Origin: Sulfuricurvum sp.
Lineage (GTDB): Bacteria; Campylobacterota; Campylobacteria; Campylobacterales; Sulfurimonadaceae
DNA length: 40,494 nucleotides
Reading direction: 5' to 3'
Assembly: GCF_028710345.1 (NCBI RefSeq)
Contig: NZ_JAQTUH010000013.1
Span: forward strand, 1-40,494
Position 1 is the stretch's first letter. Each line of letters opens with the position of its first letter. Shown in pieces: positions 1-8,827 of this stretch. Both the position numbers and the translations under genes were made by a program. The notes under the pieces are model-generated. The model was not told the DNA's origin. It did not search any database and saw only the letters and a program-made list of their open reading frames with translations.

Positions 1-102
1 AAGACCAGATGATATTTGCTTGTTTACATCAAATAATTGTTGATTTATTTTATTGTTTTCACCATAAATATCATTGTAATATGAACCAGATGTAATTCTC
101 AC
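1..102 (-). CDS. flgL: Flagellar hook-associated protein FlgL-like, N-terminal part
   Basis: This minus-strand reading frame runs off the left edge of the window; only the first 34 codons are present. It begins with GTG at 102 and has an AAGGA ribosome site a few bases upstream. The start MRITSGSYYNDIYGENN and the following VNKQISSGL match the usual opening of FlgL/flagellin-type proteins in Campylobacterota, which pack as the coiled D0 domain at the hook-filament junction. This is core-chromosome DNA flanking the tRNA that the mobile elements use. Only the N-terminus is visible, so a flagellin-like paralogue is possible. Confidence 0.7.
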   Translation of the reverse strand, partial: MRITSGSYYNDIYGENNKINQQLFDVNKQISSGL

Positions 103-252
103 GTCAAATCCTTTTGTGTAAGCTTAAGCATCGTTAAGCAATAAAAGTTCCATGTCTGCAATATCGGCAAAAGTGAAATTTCTATTAGTAAAATCACTTT
201 TACATATTTTTAAGCAAAGAGTCCCTATAATTCCGTCCTCTTCACAAGACAT

Positions 253-336
253 GCCAGTGTGGTGAAATGGTAGACACGCCGGATTCAAAATCCGGTGGCG
301 CGAGTCGTGGCGGTTCGAGTCCGCCCACTGGTACCA
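253..336 (+). tRNA. tRNA-Leu(CAA)
   Basis: The acceptor strand GCCAGTG (253-259) pairs with CACTGGT (326-332), with one G-U at the end, followed by discriminator A and an encoded CCA (334-336). The anticodon stem CCGGA/TCCGG encloses loop TTCAAAA, giving anticodon CAA for the UUG codon. The long variable arm (about 296-310) is of the leucine class, and the T-arm is GGCGGTTCGAGTCCGCC. The gene is intact even though an element is inserted at its 3' end, because the element restores the sequence. Confidence 0.96.
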
Positions 337-337
337 C
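320..337 (+). repeat. attL: tRNA-Leu 3'-end core repeat
   Basis: TCCGCCCACTGGTACCAC at the 3' end of tRNA-Leu recurs exactly at 24156-24173. Such a duplication is the normal signature of a tyrosine recombinase inserting an element into a tRNA 3' end, and the integrase gene begins 130 bases downstream. The 18-bp exact match was found by eye. Confidence 0.9.
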
Positions 338-413
338 GAATTCTTCAAAAGCCCTGTTTTTAGGGACTTAAAACTTCATTTTTCCTTAATTTTTACAACC
401 TTTCTTAAAAGAG

Positions 414-455
414 ACAACTTTTTGGTTTGAATTAAACAACTTTTTCGACAACTTT
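414..455 (+). promoter_or_regulatory. Candidate integrase arm-type sites (three ACAACTTT copies)
   Basis: ACAACTTT occurs at 414-421, 436-443 and 448-455, just before the integrase start, with a near match ACAACCTTT at 395-403. A fourth copy, in the similar setting AAAGAAACAACTTTAAGGTTT-like context, lies near the other end at 24054-24061. Short same-orientation repeats at both ends of an integrated element are typical arm sites bound by the N-terminal domain of tyrosine recombinases. They may also let the integrase regulate its own promoter. Confidence 0.5.
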
Positions 456-465
456 AGGGGTCAAT

Positions 466-2334
466 ATGAAGTATGTTTTTCGTACAAATTTAGGTTATTA
501 CAAATTCGCTCGTAAAATTCCAAACACAAATATTCAATTCATTTTTTCTCTTCAAACAAAAAATCTGAAAATCGCAAAAAAAATCACAAACTCATTTTTG
601 CTAAAATCAGCTTTGTATTATAAAATGCTACAAAATATGTCAAAAGAAGAAATTATGGTCCGATACGCCGAAATAGACGATGCGTTAAATCAATACAAAG
701 AAGCTGCCAAGCAAGAATATTCTATTTACGAAAAGACAAGACAAGAACATTTTAAATACAACGGAGCAGATGGTTCTCATCCAGAATCAATAGAATTTTG
801 GCTTAAAGAGATGCAAGAATATATAGGTGGTCGAAGAACAGAACGTCAATCAATCGAGTTCGCTAGAAAGATACTAGCAAGATCGACTCCAGAGTTAAAG
901 CAGTTTAGAGCATCACTAGTTACGGAAGAAGAGAAATTAACTTTTTTGCAGTGTTTAATAAAATCAGAAGCTGATCTTCTACAAATTGATGATGAAAGAG
1001 CAATGAGATATTTTACGGTCAAACGAAATCAAAGTAATTCATTGATGGCTGAAGATATAGAATTCCTAATTCGAAAAGTATTTGATGAGAAGCTTGATAT
1101 GGGTAATTCTGTTATAGAGATTGATAAAGATGATGCAATACAAAGCTATAAAGATACCCCAAAAATTACAAAAAGAATGAAGAGTGAAGCGTATATGTTT
1201 GTCAATACGTTTTCTTTGCTCTTAAAGGTTTCTGATAAACGTTTTTTGAATGATTATGACGATAAGGATTTTGATTATTTTATGGAAACGTTTGTCTGGA
1301 TTCCAGCATTTCAGGGTGGTAGAAAAAACTTTATTGCTACCATATTTGGGAATGATGATTTCATGCTGGCTAAATACTTCAAGAAGTTTTATATTGATAA
1401 TTTAGATGATGATGAAGAAGATCTCCCTTTTAAAATCGATAAAGACTATCCTTATAGCGACGAAATTTTTAACAGCGAAGAACTTTTAGAAGAATTTGGC
1501 AAGTTAGATGTACAAAGCAACACAACTCTTTTAAATAAATACACAATTTTAAAGAAGTTTTTTGAGTGGTGTGTTGTCGATAAAAACTTTGTTAAAAAGA
1601 CTCCATTTGGTTCTGAAAATGATTATAAATGGATGCAATTAATCAAAGATGTAGGAAATGCCGTAAAAACGAGAAACCCATTTTCAAACGAAGAAATATC
1701 AAATATGCTTAGAACCTTTATAGAACAAGATTTTTTTCAAAATGAGAACCTATCTTATTTCTATATACCGATGATATCATTATTCTCTGGGATGCGGATC
1801 GAAGAGATTTGTAAGCTGAAAGTAGAGCATATCATAAAAGAGAACGGTGTCTACTGTTATGATATTAAACCTCCTGTAAAAACTGTTGACTCAATACGAA
1901 AAGTCCCTATCCATCCTTTTATTTTGAAAAATTTGCGTTTTTTAGAATATGTGAAAACAAGAAAAGATCTTTTATTTGATCTACCTTTAACAAAGGTCAA
2001 TGGGAAGATTAAATATTCTAAAAAATACTCAGGAATCTTTGGTGATTTCAGGGTTGCATTTGTTTCAAAAAAGAGAATAGAGGAAGATTTGATCAGTTTT
2101 CATTCGTTTAGGCACTACTTTGGAACAAATTTAAATAACACAGAAGTGAAGTTGAGTCATATATCAGCTTTATTGGGACATAAAATGGCAAACAATGAAA
2201 GTGTTACTTATTTAAAGCGTGATGTTGTAGCATTGAATAAGTCGTTAAACAAATTGACGATTAAGGTTTTTAAAACTGAGATGGATTTAATGACAGTTGG
2301 ATTTTCGAAAGTAAAATTCAAAAAAACAAACTGA
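466..2334 (+). CDS. Tyrosine recombinase/integrase of element 1
   Basis: A 622-residue site-specific recombinase, expected to insert and excise the element at tRNA-Leu. The C-terminal catalytic domain is clear: SGMRIEEICKL near residue 443 supplies the first Arg, HSFRHYFG near 546 the HxxR motif, LLGHK the second His, and the Tyr in VTYLKR (about 582) is the nucleophile. The N-terminus (YVFRTNLGYYKFARKIP) resembles large integrases that begin with a short beta domain; the long helical middle would hold the core-binding domain. It is longer than the usual 400 residues. The ATG at 466 follows an AGGGG ribosome site. It sits 130 bases from the tRNA, as expected of the element's own integrase. 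Confidence 0.92.
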   Translation: MKYVFRTNLGYYKFARKIPNTNIQFIFSLQTKNLKIAKKITNSFLLKSALYYKMLQNMSKEEIMVRYAEIDDALNQYKEAAKQEYSIYEKTRQEHFKYNGADGSHPESIEFWLKEMQEYIGGRRTERQSIEFARKILARSTPELKQFRASLVTEEEKLTFLQCLIKSEADLLQIDDERAMRYFTVKRNQSNSLMAEDIEFLIRKVFDEKLDMGNSVIEIDKDDAIQSYKDTPKITKRMKSEAYMFVNTFSLLLKVSDKRFLNDYDDKDFDYFMETFVWIPAFQGGRKNFIATIFGNDDFMLAKYFKKFYIDNLDDDEEDLPFKIDKDYPYSDEIFNSEELLEEFGKLDVQSNTTLLNKYTILKKFFEWCVVDKNFVKKTPFGSENDYKWMQLIKDVGNAVKTRNPFSNEEISNMLRTFIEQDFFQNENLSYFYIPMISLFSGMRIEEICKLKVEHIIKENGVYCYDIKPPVKTVDSIRKVPIHPFILKNLRFLEYVKTRKDLLFDLPLTKVNGKIKYSKKYSGIFGDFRVAFVSKKRIEEDLISFHSFRHYFGTNLNNTEVKLSHISALLGHKMANNESVTYLKRDVVALNKSLNKLTIKVFKTEMDLMTVGFSKVKFKKTN

Positions 2335-2469
2335 TTTATTTAAAATAAAATAATTGTTTGGAGTTCTAATAACGCACTTCTGAAGAGAATTTTTACTATA
2401 TTCTAAACTCAGAAAAACAAATCTTAATCAGCAAATAGCTGTTTAAAGCCCTATCTAATATAGAAGCGA

Positions 2470-2513
2470 TATAATCTATCTTTTTACATTTCGATAGTAT
2501 TTATGGAGTTTTT
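2470..2513 (+). promoter_or_regulatory. Candidate BREX operon promoter and ribosome site
   Basis: A perfect TATAAT at 2470-2475 lies about 40 bases before brxA, with no clear -35, which is common in Campylobacterota. A GGAG ribosome site (about 2505-2508) is followed by a run of T bases leading into a TTG start at 2514. No regulator gene (for example a WYL-domain BrxR) precedes the operon. Confidence 0.5.
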
Positions 2514-3131
2514 TTGAGCAAAAATGATAATTACTGCTTGTCATTTACAATGGGAGGATTATTTCATTCGGAATCCATAAAGATACTAGAATTATTTAAT
2601 ATTTTCCATAATTGGAATGAAGTTTCTCAAAGAGCACTTGAATCCAACATATTGCAGAGCAGAACCGTTAGCACTTCTAAGAGAGCATTGAGAGAAATTA
2701 TTGCACGTCTCAAAACACTTACTATGGATGAGTTAGATCTACTTTCAAATGGCTCAGTTCATGATCAAAAATATCTTTTATGGCTAAGTACGTGCAGAAG
2801 ATATGTGTTTATACATGATTTTGCAGTTGAAGTGATTCGTGAACGTTATTTGACGCTAAAGCATGATCTTCCGAATGAAGAATTTGATACTTTTTATAAT
2901 TCAAAAGAGCAGTGGTATGAAGAGTTGGAAAAAATAGCAGAATCAACGAAAAGTAAATTACGTAATGTCTTATTTAAGATTCTCAGAGAAGCAGAGATCA
3001 TCGATGCAAATAAACTCATTTTACCTGCTATGTTGACAAATGACTTGATAGGCTGTATCGCCAAACACAACATTAATGATTTATTGATTTTTCCAATTTC
3101 TGATATCGACTTACAAAAGGCAGATAGATGA
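2514..3131 (+). CDS. brxA: BREX protein BrxA (DUF1819)
   Basis: A 205-residue protein opening the BREX operon. The start YCLSFTMGGLFHSES and the C-terminal helical region match the BrxA/DUF1819 family, a small NusB-like fold that binds DNA in characterised relatives. Its exact role in defence is not settled. Translation starts at TTG, chosen because a GGAG ribosome site lies just upstream and the conserved motif follows within a few residues. Its TGA overlaps the brxB ATG by four bases (ATGA), indicating coupled translation. Length is normal for the family (about 200 residues). Confidence 0.9.
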   Translation: MSKNDNYCLSFTMGGLFHSESIKILELFNIFHNWNEVSQRALESNILQSRTVSTSKRALREIIARLKTLTMDELDLLSNGSVHDQKYLLWLSTCRRYVFIHDFAVEVIRERYLTLKHDLPNEEFDTFYNSKEQWYEELEKIAESTKSKLRNVLFKILREAEIIDANKLILPAMLTNDLIGCIAKHNINDLLIFPISDIDLQKADR

Positions 3132-3736
3132 GTGATATTCAATACAAGTCTATTGGTGATAGATATGAACATCTGTTAAGTGTAATGAGTAGTGAACGAT
3201 TCAAAAAAAAAGAGGGACTAGGTAATGAAGTACCATTTTTTATTTGTCCATTCAAGACAAAAGAGACGGTAGAGATTGAAAAGCTTCAGCGTCAATTGGC
3301 AAATAAATTGACACAGTCTGGTGTACCAGTTTTGGAAATAAATCTTTATGATTTAGCTATAGAGATTTTAAAAGAAAATGACGATTGGGATTATTATTTA
3401 GAACAAGAAGTAGAGATGACTAAAGACCGATTCAAAGAAGAATTACAGTCGATCTTAGACATAGAAACTGTTTTTACACCTGAAATAGCTAAAAAAATGA
3501 AAAATGCTACATTTGATATTATGTTTATTACAGGTGTTGGTGAAGTCTTTCCATACATAAGATCACACAATATTTTAAACAATTTACAAAAAATTGCAAA
3601 AGACAAGCCAACTGTGATGTTTTTTCCAGGCGACTATAGACACTCTTTGGAAACAGGTGCATCGTTGGAACTGTTTGAAAAGCTTAGAGATGACAAATAT
3701 TATAGAGCATTTAATATATTCCACTATGAAGTATGA
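3128..3736 (+). CDS. brxB: BREX protein BrxB (DUF1788)
   Basis: A 202-residue protein, the second gene in the BREX order. The length, the central MFITGVGEVFPYIRSHNILNNL and the closing PTVMFFPGDY and YRAFNIFHYEV are typical of BrxB/DUF1788. BrxB is required for BREX function in studied systems and is thought to act as a small partner of the large BREX components; no catalytic motif is visible. It overlaps brxA by ATGA at its start, and its TGA falls 11 bases before the preferred brxC start. Confidence 0.92.
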   Translation: MSDIQYKSIGDRYEHLLSVMSSERFKKKEGLGNEVPFFICPFKTKETVEIEKLQRQLANKLTQSGVPVLEINLYDLAIEILKENDDWDYYLEQEVEMTKDRFKEELQSILDIETVFTPEIAKKMKNATFDIMFITGVGEVFPYIRSHNILNNLQKIAKDKPTVMFFPGDYRHSLETGASLELFEKLRDDKYYRAFNIFHYEV

Positions 3737-3747
3737 AAGAGGATAGC

Positions 3748-6700
3748 ATGAAATTAGCCACTATATTTAAGCAACCTGTAGATAGACCAATCGAAGGCGT
3801 AATTAAAGCCGATGACGATGCTAGTTTAGCACTAGAGGTTCGGGAGTACGTTTTAACCAATGAAGTGGAAAAAAGACTTGAGAAATTTTTGGATGCCTAC
3901 AATCACTACGAAGGAGCGAATGGCGTTTGGATTTCTGGATTTTTCGGTTCTGGTAAATCTCACTTGCTTAAAATGGTGGCGCTTCTTTTAGAAAATAGAG
4001 TACTTGATGATAAATCTGTCTTAGACTCATTTCTTGAAAAATGTGGTGATAATGAGATCCTTAGAGGAGATATTAAGAAAGCTGTATCGGTACCATCTCA
4101 AAGTATCCTTTTTAATATTGACCAAAAAGCTGATGTTATTAGTAAAACAGAGATCGATGCTCTTCTCTCTGTATTTGTAAAAGTATTTGACGAAGCATGT
4201 GGATATTATGGTAAACAGCCATATATTGCACAATTTGAAAGAGATTTAGATACTGATGGCTTGCTGGATGAGTTTAAAGCTGAATTTGAACAGCTTGCAT
4301 CAAACGATTGGGCTTGGGGACGGATGCGTGCTAAAAGAGTTGCATCTTATGTTGACGAGGCATACAATAAAGTTTCATCTCAAAAAGTCACCGATATTTT
4401 GGATAAGTATCGAAGCGACTACAGTTTGTCTATTGAAGATTTTGCTGAACATGTCGCTGGCTATATAGATTCAAAAGGGAAAGATTTCAGATTGAATTTT
4501 TTTGTTGATGAGGTTGGTCAATATATTGCAGAGAATACCAAGCTTATGACGAATTTACAAACTGTGGCAGAGTCACTAGCAACTAAATGTCGTGGTCAGG
4601 CTTGGGTTATTGTGACTGCCCAAGAAGACATGAACAGTGTCATCGGTGAAATGAATCAGAAAATGGGAAATGACTTTAGTAAAATTCAAGCCCGTTTTTT
4701 AAATCGGATGAAGCTTACGAGTGCTGATGTGGCTGAAGTTATTCAAAAAAGGCTACTGCTTAAAAATGATGAAGGGATTGATGTTCTCAGTAAGGTTTAT
4801 CACGAACAAGTCAATAATTTTAAAACAATGTTTGATTTTACGGATGGATCACAGCAATATAAAAATTTTCAAGATAGAGATCATTTCATTCATAGCTATC
4901 CTTTTATCCCCTATCAATTTGTTCTATTTCAATCAGCTATTCAGGATCTTTCCAAGCATGGTGCTTTTGAAGGTGAACATACTGCAGTGGGCGAACGCTC
5001 CATGTTGGGTGTTTTTAGAGAAGTAGCAATTCAAATCAGCAACCATAACATCGGACAGCTTGCTACTTTTGACTTAATGTTTGAAGGTATTCGTACTGCG
5101 TTGAAATCACAAATACAGCGAGCTATCACTGTTGCAGAGAAGCATCTTGATAATAAATTTGCGATAAGACTGCTCAAGGCATTGTTTTTGGTTAAATATG
5201 TCAAAGAGTTTAAACCTACAATGCGAAATCTCTCTGTGCTGATGTTAGAAGATTTTAATCAGGATCAAGCTGCGCTTCGTAGAAACATAGAAGAGGCACT
5301 AAACTTACTTGAGCAACAAACATATATACAACGAAACGGTGATCTTTATGAGTTTCTCACTGATGAAGAGAAAGATGTTGAACAAGAAATTAAAAATACT
5401 GACGTAGAAGCATCTGATGTAGCTGAAGAACTTCAAAAAATTATCTTTGACCAGATCATAAAAAATAGAAAAATACGTTTTAGCGAAAACTCGCAAGATT
5501 ATGTATATGCACGAAAGTTGGATGATAAATTGCAAGGAAGAGACTATGATCTTTCGATCCATGTCATTACACCATTAAATGAAAATGCAGCGAATGAGTC
5601 CATTCTTCGTATGCATAATATGGGTAAAGATGAACTGCTTGTGATTATGCCTGAAGACGATAGATTGGTTCGTGATATTTTGATGTATAAGCGAACAGAA
5701 AAATACATTCGTCAAAATATATCCGTAACACAGCAAGAAGCCATCAAAAGAATTCTTACTGATAAGGGTTACCAAAACAGAGAACGACATGCTGATTTGC
5801 AAAATAATATTAAAGCAGCACTTTCTAAAGCAAAACTATATGTGGGTGAAAACGAGCAGGATATTAGCAGTGAAGATCCGCAGATTCGTATCAATAAAGC
5901 ATTTCAAGTTTTGATACTAAGAGCTTACCCAAATCTTGTAATGCTAAGAGGAATTGAATACACTGAGAAGGATGTCTCTCAGTGTCTAAAACGTTCAAAA
6001 GATGGTCTTTTTAGTAATGACGCTACTTCGTTAGCTGATTCAGAACAGGAGATCCTTGCATTTATTCAGAGCAACAAACGTGGTGGCGTCCGAAGCACTA
6101 TCAAAAGTGTTGTGGAAAGATTTGAATCAAAGCCTTATGGATGGTATTTTGCTGCAATAGCTTGTAATATAGCTCACCTGATAGGTAGAGGTAAAATAGA
6201 ACTAAAAGATGACAGTAATACTCTTGAAGACAAAGCATTGGAAAAAGCACTACTAAACACGAGCATGCATCCTAATATTGTCATAGAGCCACAGCTTGAT
6301 TTTACTCAAGCTCAAGTAAGAAACCTAAAAGAAATTTATGGAGAGGTTTTTGATGCACCTCCTCGTAATGGAGAAGCAAAAGAGCTAGCCATTGAAACAT
6401 CACAAAGCTTTAAAGATAAGTTATCAGAGCTGGAAAAAATGGTAGTTCAAAAATCACAATTTCCATTTTTAGTTACGCTAAATGAAGTTATTTTAATGCT
6501 GCATGACATTGCGAATAAGCCTTACACGTGGTACTTAAGCGAGTTAACAAACTATGAAGACAAGCTTTTTAGTTATAAAACTAAAATAATCGCTCCTATT
6601 ATTTCATTTATGAGTAATGGTTCGCTCAAAACTATCTATCAAGAGGCTGTACAATTTCTTGATAAGCAAAAAGCTAATTTTGCTTACATCGATGATAGTG

Positions 6701-7260
6701 AAGTGAAATTGATAGCTGATATTTTAGTAGATACTGAATGCTATAAAGATAACAAGCTAAATACTGCGAAAACATTAATGGGAATATTGACGCAAAAAAT
6801 TCAAGACGCATTGCAAAAAGAGCTTACTAGCGTAACATCGGCTGTTAATATATTCAAAAATCGACTCGAATCTTCTGAGGATTTTACGAAACTTACGGGA
6901 GATCAACAAGCTGCTTATTTGCAAAAATTCGATGATTTTATAAATAGTATGAGTTCTCAAACACTTATAGCGGTGATTAGCGATAATCTACGACGTTTTG
7001 AAGATCGTGAGTATCAGAGTATGCTTATAGAGATATCCTCACTTGTTACACCAAAACCTACGCAGACTGTAGTAGGCGAACTTACAAGTACAACAATATC
7101 AACTACAGAGCCAAAAATTGAATATGTTAAAAGTAGAGAACTGAATCTAAATTTTAATAAGCCTTGGCTTGCAAATGAAGATGATGTGGACAGTTATTTG
7201 GAAAAAATGAGAATAGCACTGCTTAGAGAAATCAGAGATGGAAAAAGGATTCAAATATGA
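3748..7260 (+). CDS. brxC: BREX AAA+ ATPase BrxC
   Basis: A large P-loop ATPase of 1170 residues, essential in BREX. The start MKLATIFKQPVDRPIEGVIKA is the characteristic BrxC opening. Walker A is GFFGSGKS at about residues 64-71 and the acidic Walker B is in NFFVDEVGQ (near 257). I chose the ATG at 3748 because an AGAGGA ribosome site sits directly before it and family members begin at this position; an in-frame ATG at 3733 overlapping the brxB stop would add five residues. In the canonical order brxC is followed by pglX, but here two extra genes intervene, the first overlapping the brxC stop by ATGA. Confidence 0.95.
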   Translation: MKLATIFKQPVDRPIEGVIKADDDASLALEVREYVLTNEVEKRLEKFLDAYNHYEGANGVWISGFFGSGKSHLLKMVALLLENRVLDDKSVLDSFLEKCGDNEILRGDIKKAVSVPSQSILFNIDQKADVISKTEIDALLSVFVKVFDEACGYYGKQPYIAQFERDLDTDGLLDEFKAEFEQLASNDWAWGRMRAKRVASYVDEAYNKVSSQKVTDILDKYRSDYSLSIEDFAEHVAGYIDSKGKDFRLNFFVDEVGQYIAENTKLMTNLQTVAESLATKCRGQAWVIVTAQEDMNSVIGEMNQKMGNDFSKIQARFLNRMKLTSADVAEVIQKRLLLKNDEGIDVLSKVYHEQVNNFKTMFDFTDGSQQYKNFQDRDHFIHSYPFIPYQFVLFQSAIQDLSKHGAFEGEHTAVGERSMLGVFREVAIQISNHNIGQLATFDLMFEGIRTALKSQIQRAITVAEKHLDNKFAIRLLKALFLVKYVKEFKPTMRNLSVLMLEDFNQDQAALRRNIEEALNLLEQQTYIQRNGDLYEFLTDEEKDVEQEIKNTDVEASDVAEELQKIIFDQIIKNRKIRFSENSQDYVYARKLDDKLQGRDYDLSIHVITPLNENAANESILRMHNMGKDELLVIMPEDDRLVRDILMYKRTEKYIRQNISVTQQEAIKRILTDKGYQNRERHADLQNNIKAALSKAKLYVGENEQDISSEDPQIRINKAFQVLILRAYPNLVMLRGIEYTEKDVSQCLKRSKDGLFSNDATSLADSEQEILAFIQSNKRGGVRSTIKSVVERFESKPYGWYFAAIACNIAHLIGRGKIELKDDSNTLEDKALEKALLNTSMHPNIVIEPQLDFTQAQVRNLKEIYGEVFDAPPRNGEAKELAIETSQSFKDKLSELEKMVVQKSQFPFLVTLNEVILMLHDIANKPYTWYLSELTNYEDKLFSYKTKIIAPIISFMSNGSLKTIYQEAVQFLDKQKANFAYIDDSEVKLIADILVDTECYKDNKLNTAKTLMGILTQKIQDALQKELTSVTSAVNIFKNRLESSEDFTKLTGDQQAAYLQKFDDFINSMSSQTLIAVISDNLRRFEDREYQSMLIEISSLVTPKPTQTVVGELTSTTISTTEPKIEYVKSRELNLNFNKPWLANEDDVDSYLEKMRIALLREIRDGKRIQI

Positions 7261-8300
7261 TCACAAAATTAAAACTTACAAATTTTACTGTCTTTGATGA
7301 ACTTAATATAGATTTTTCTCCTAAAATTAATATTATTATAGGTGAAAATGGCACAGGTAAAACGCAGCTGTTGAAAGCTGGATATGCTTTATCTACTAAC
7401 AATAAAATATCTGACAGTGATATTGAAACTAGCTTGACATCTAGACTGCTTAAATTGTATATGCCAATGGATGACAAAATTGGTAAAATGAAAAAATATG
7501 GAACGGATGAAATTGCAAAAATGAAAATTACTTTTGATAGTGAAAAAAGTTTTGAATGTAGTTTTAATCACAACTCCAGAAACATTGCTGTTCAAGAAAA
7601 TAATGACTATTTTGCATACATAAGTCAATCAACTTATATTCCTACAAAAGAAGTTCTTTCCTTTATGAAGGGCTTTACGAGTCTTTATGAAAACTACAAG
7701 TTATCATTTGATCAAACATACTTTGATATTTGTTCTCTTTTGGATTTACCTGAGATACATGAAGATAAATTACATGTAAAATCTAGATGGGCTATGAATG
7801 AGATTGAAGTTATATGCGGTGGTAAATTCAAGTTTTATGGTGGAGGTAAAGTTACATTTATTGTTGGTGATGATGAGTATTCAGCAAACTCCATGGCTGA
7901 AGGCTTTAGAAAAGCTGGAATGATTTCAAGACTTTTGGAGACTGGAGCTATCGCACCAGGAATCACTGGAACACTTTTTTGGGATGAACCAGAAACGAAT
8001 ATGAACCCAAAATTAATGAGATTATTTGTTGAAATACTTTTAGAGCTTTCAAGAAATGGTCAGCAAATAGTCATAGCAACTCATGATTATGTATTTTTAA
8101 AATGGTTTGATTTACTAAAAAATGAAGCAAAAGATGATCATATTAGATTCCATGTTTTGTACAAAGACAATCTTGATTCAGTAATTAAACTACAAAGCAC
8201 AGACAGTTATATTCAAATAGAACCGAATGCCATTTCAGATACATTTAACGATATTACAAAAGAACAAGTAAAATTGAAAATGGCTGGATTAGGTCAATGA
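7257..8300 (+). CDS. SMC/ABC-like AAA ATPase inserted in the BREX operon
   Basis: A 347-residue ATPase of the AAA15/AAA21 (OLD/RecF-like) type. Walker A is GENGTGKT at 29-36 just after the N-terminal MITKLKLTNFTVFDEL strand, which is typical of SMC-like ATPases. A STYIPTKEVLSF segment (125-135), a signature-like NSMAEGFRKAG (211-221), Walker B TLFWDEPET (239-247) and a switch His in IATHDY (276) follow. There is no nuclease or TOPRIM domain in this chain. It overlaps brxC by ATGA and the next gene by ATGA, so it is made in step with BREX. It is not one of the six core type I BREX proteins. With the next gene it resembles two-gene ATPase/nuclease defence modules such as Septu or PARIS in layout only. 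Confidence 0.85.
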   Translation: MITKLKLTNFTVFDELNIDFSPKINIIIGENGTGKTQLLKAGYALSTNNKISDSDIETSLTSRLLKLYMPMDDKIGKMKKYGTDEIAKMKITFDSEKSFECSFNHNSRNIAVQENNDYFAYISQSTYIPTKEVLSFMKGFTSLYENYKLSFDQTYFDICSLLDLPEIHEDKLHVKSRWAMNEIEVICGGKFKFYGGGKVTFIVGDDEYSANSMAEGFRKAGMISRLLETGAIAPGITGTLFWDEPETNMNPKLMRLFVEILLELSRNGQQIVIATHDYVFLKWFDLLKNEAKDDHIRFHVLYKDNLDSVIKLQSTDSYIQIEPNAISDTFNDITKEQVKLKMAGLGQ

Positions 8301-8827
8301 TATTGGAAGAAAATGACTTAAGATTTGATTTTACTAATGCAATAGATGCTTTTGTTTTTGATCAAATGAACCCTTCATTGCCAAATTATCATGGGGTAAA
8401 TAATATGTCTCGTGTAGACTTTATTGTTGAATTAGATAATGCTATTTTGTTTGTTGAAGTTAAAGATCCAGATCACCCAGACTCTACGCTAGAGATTTTA
8501 GAAAGATTTCTTACAAAACTGGAAAATGGTAAATTAGGTAATATTTTTGCATCGAAATTTATAGATACTTTTTTATATCGATGGGCAGAAGATAAATTAA
8601 TAAAACCTGTATATTATTTAAGTCTTGTTACTTTGGATAATGCACAAGTTATCCAACTATCTGACGAAATTGTTAGAAAACTACCTCCATTAGGTGTAGC
8701 TGCACCTCGTTGGAAAAAACAACTTTTTGAAAACTGTCAGGTCTTCAATATTAATACTTGGAATGAAAATTTTCCAAATTGGCAAGTAACTAGAATAAGT
8801 CAACAACATGAAGCAGGAACCGACTAA
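8297..8827 (+). CDS. PD-(D/E)XK nuclease-like partner of the AAA ATPase
   Basis: A 176-residue protein with no family that I can name. The segment VDFIVELDNAILFVEVKD (residues 40-57) has the spacing of a PD-(D/E)XK core: Asp41 on one strand, then Glu54-x-Lys56 on the next, within predicted beta strands. Upstream acidic residues (Glu4-Glu5) could serve the helix. The C-terminal half is beta-rich with a conserved-looking PPLGVAAPRWKK. It starts within the ATPase stop (ATGA) and ends immediately before the pglX ATG at 8828, so it is locked into the BREX transcript. It could be a nuclease effector for the ATPase, or a non-catalytic binding subunit of the same fold. Confidence 0.65.
   Translation: MILEENDLRFDFTNAIDAFVFDQMNPSLPNYHGVNNMSRVDFIVELDNAILFVEVKDPDHPDSTLEILERFLTKLENGKLGNIFASKFIDTFLYRWAEDKLIKPVYYLSLVTLDNAQVIQLSDEIVRKLPPLGVAAPRWKKQLFENCQVFNINTWNENFPNWQVTRISQQHEAGTD

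Noticed and set aside
124..348. Minus-strand frame of 74 codons across tRNA-Leu
   Set aside because: It runs antisense through the tRNA. A shorter version from the ATG at 252 (42 codons) has protein-like sequence at its end (FADIADMELLLLNDA) but no ribosome site, so it is left out.
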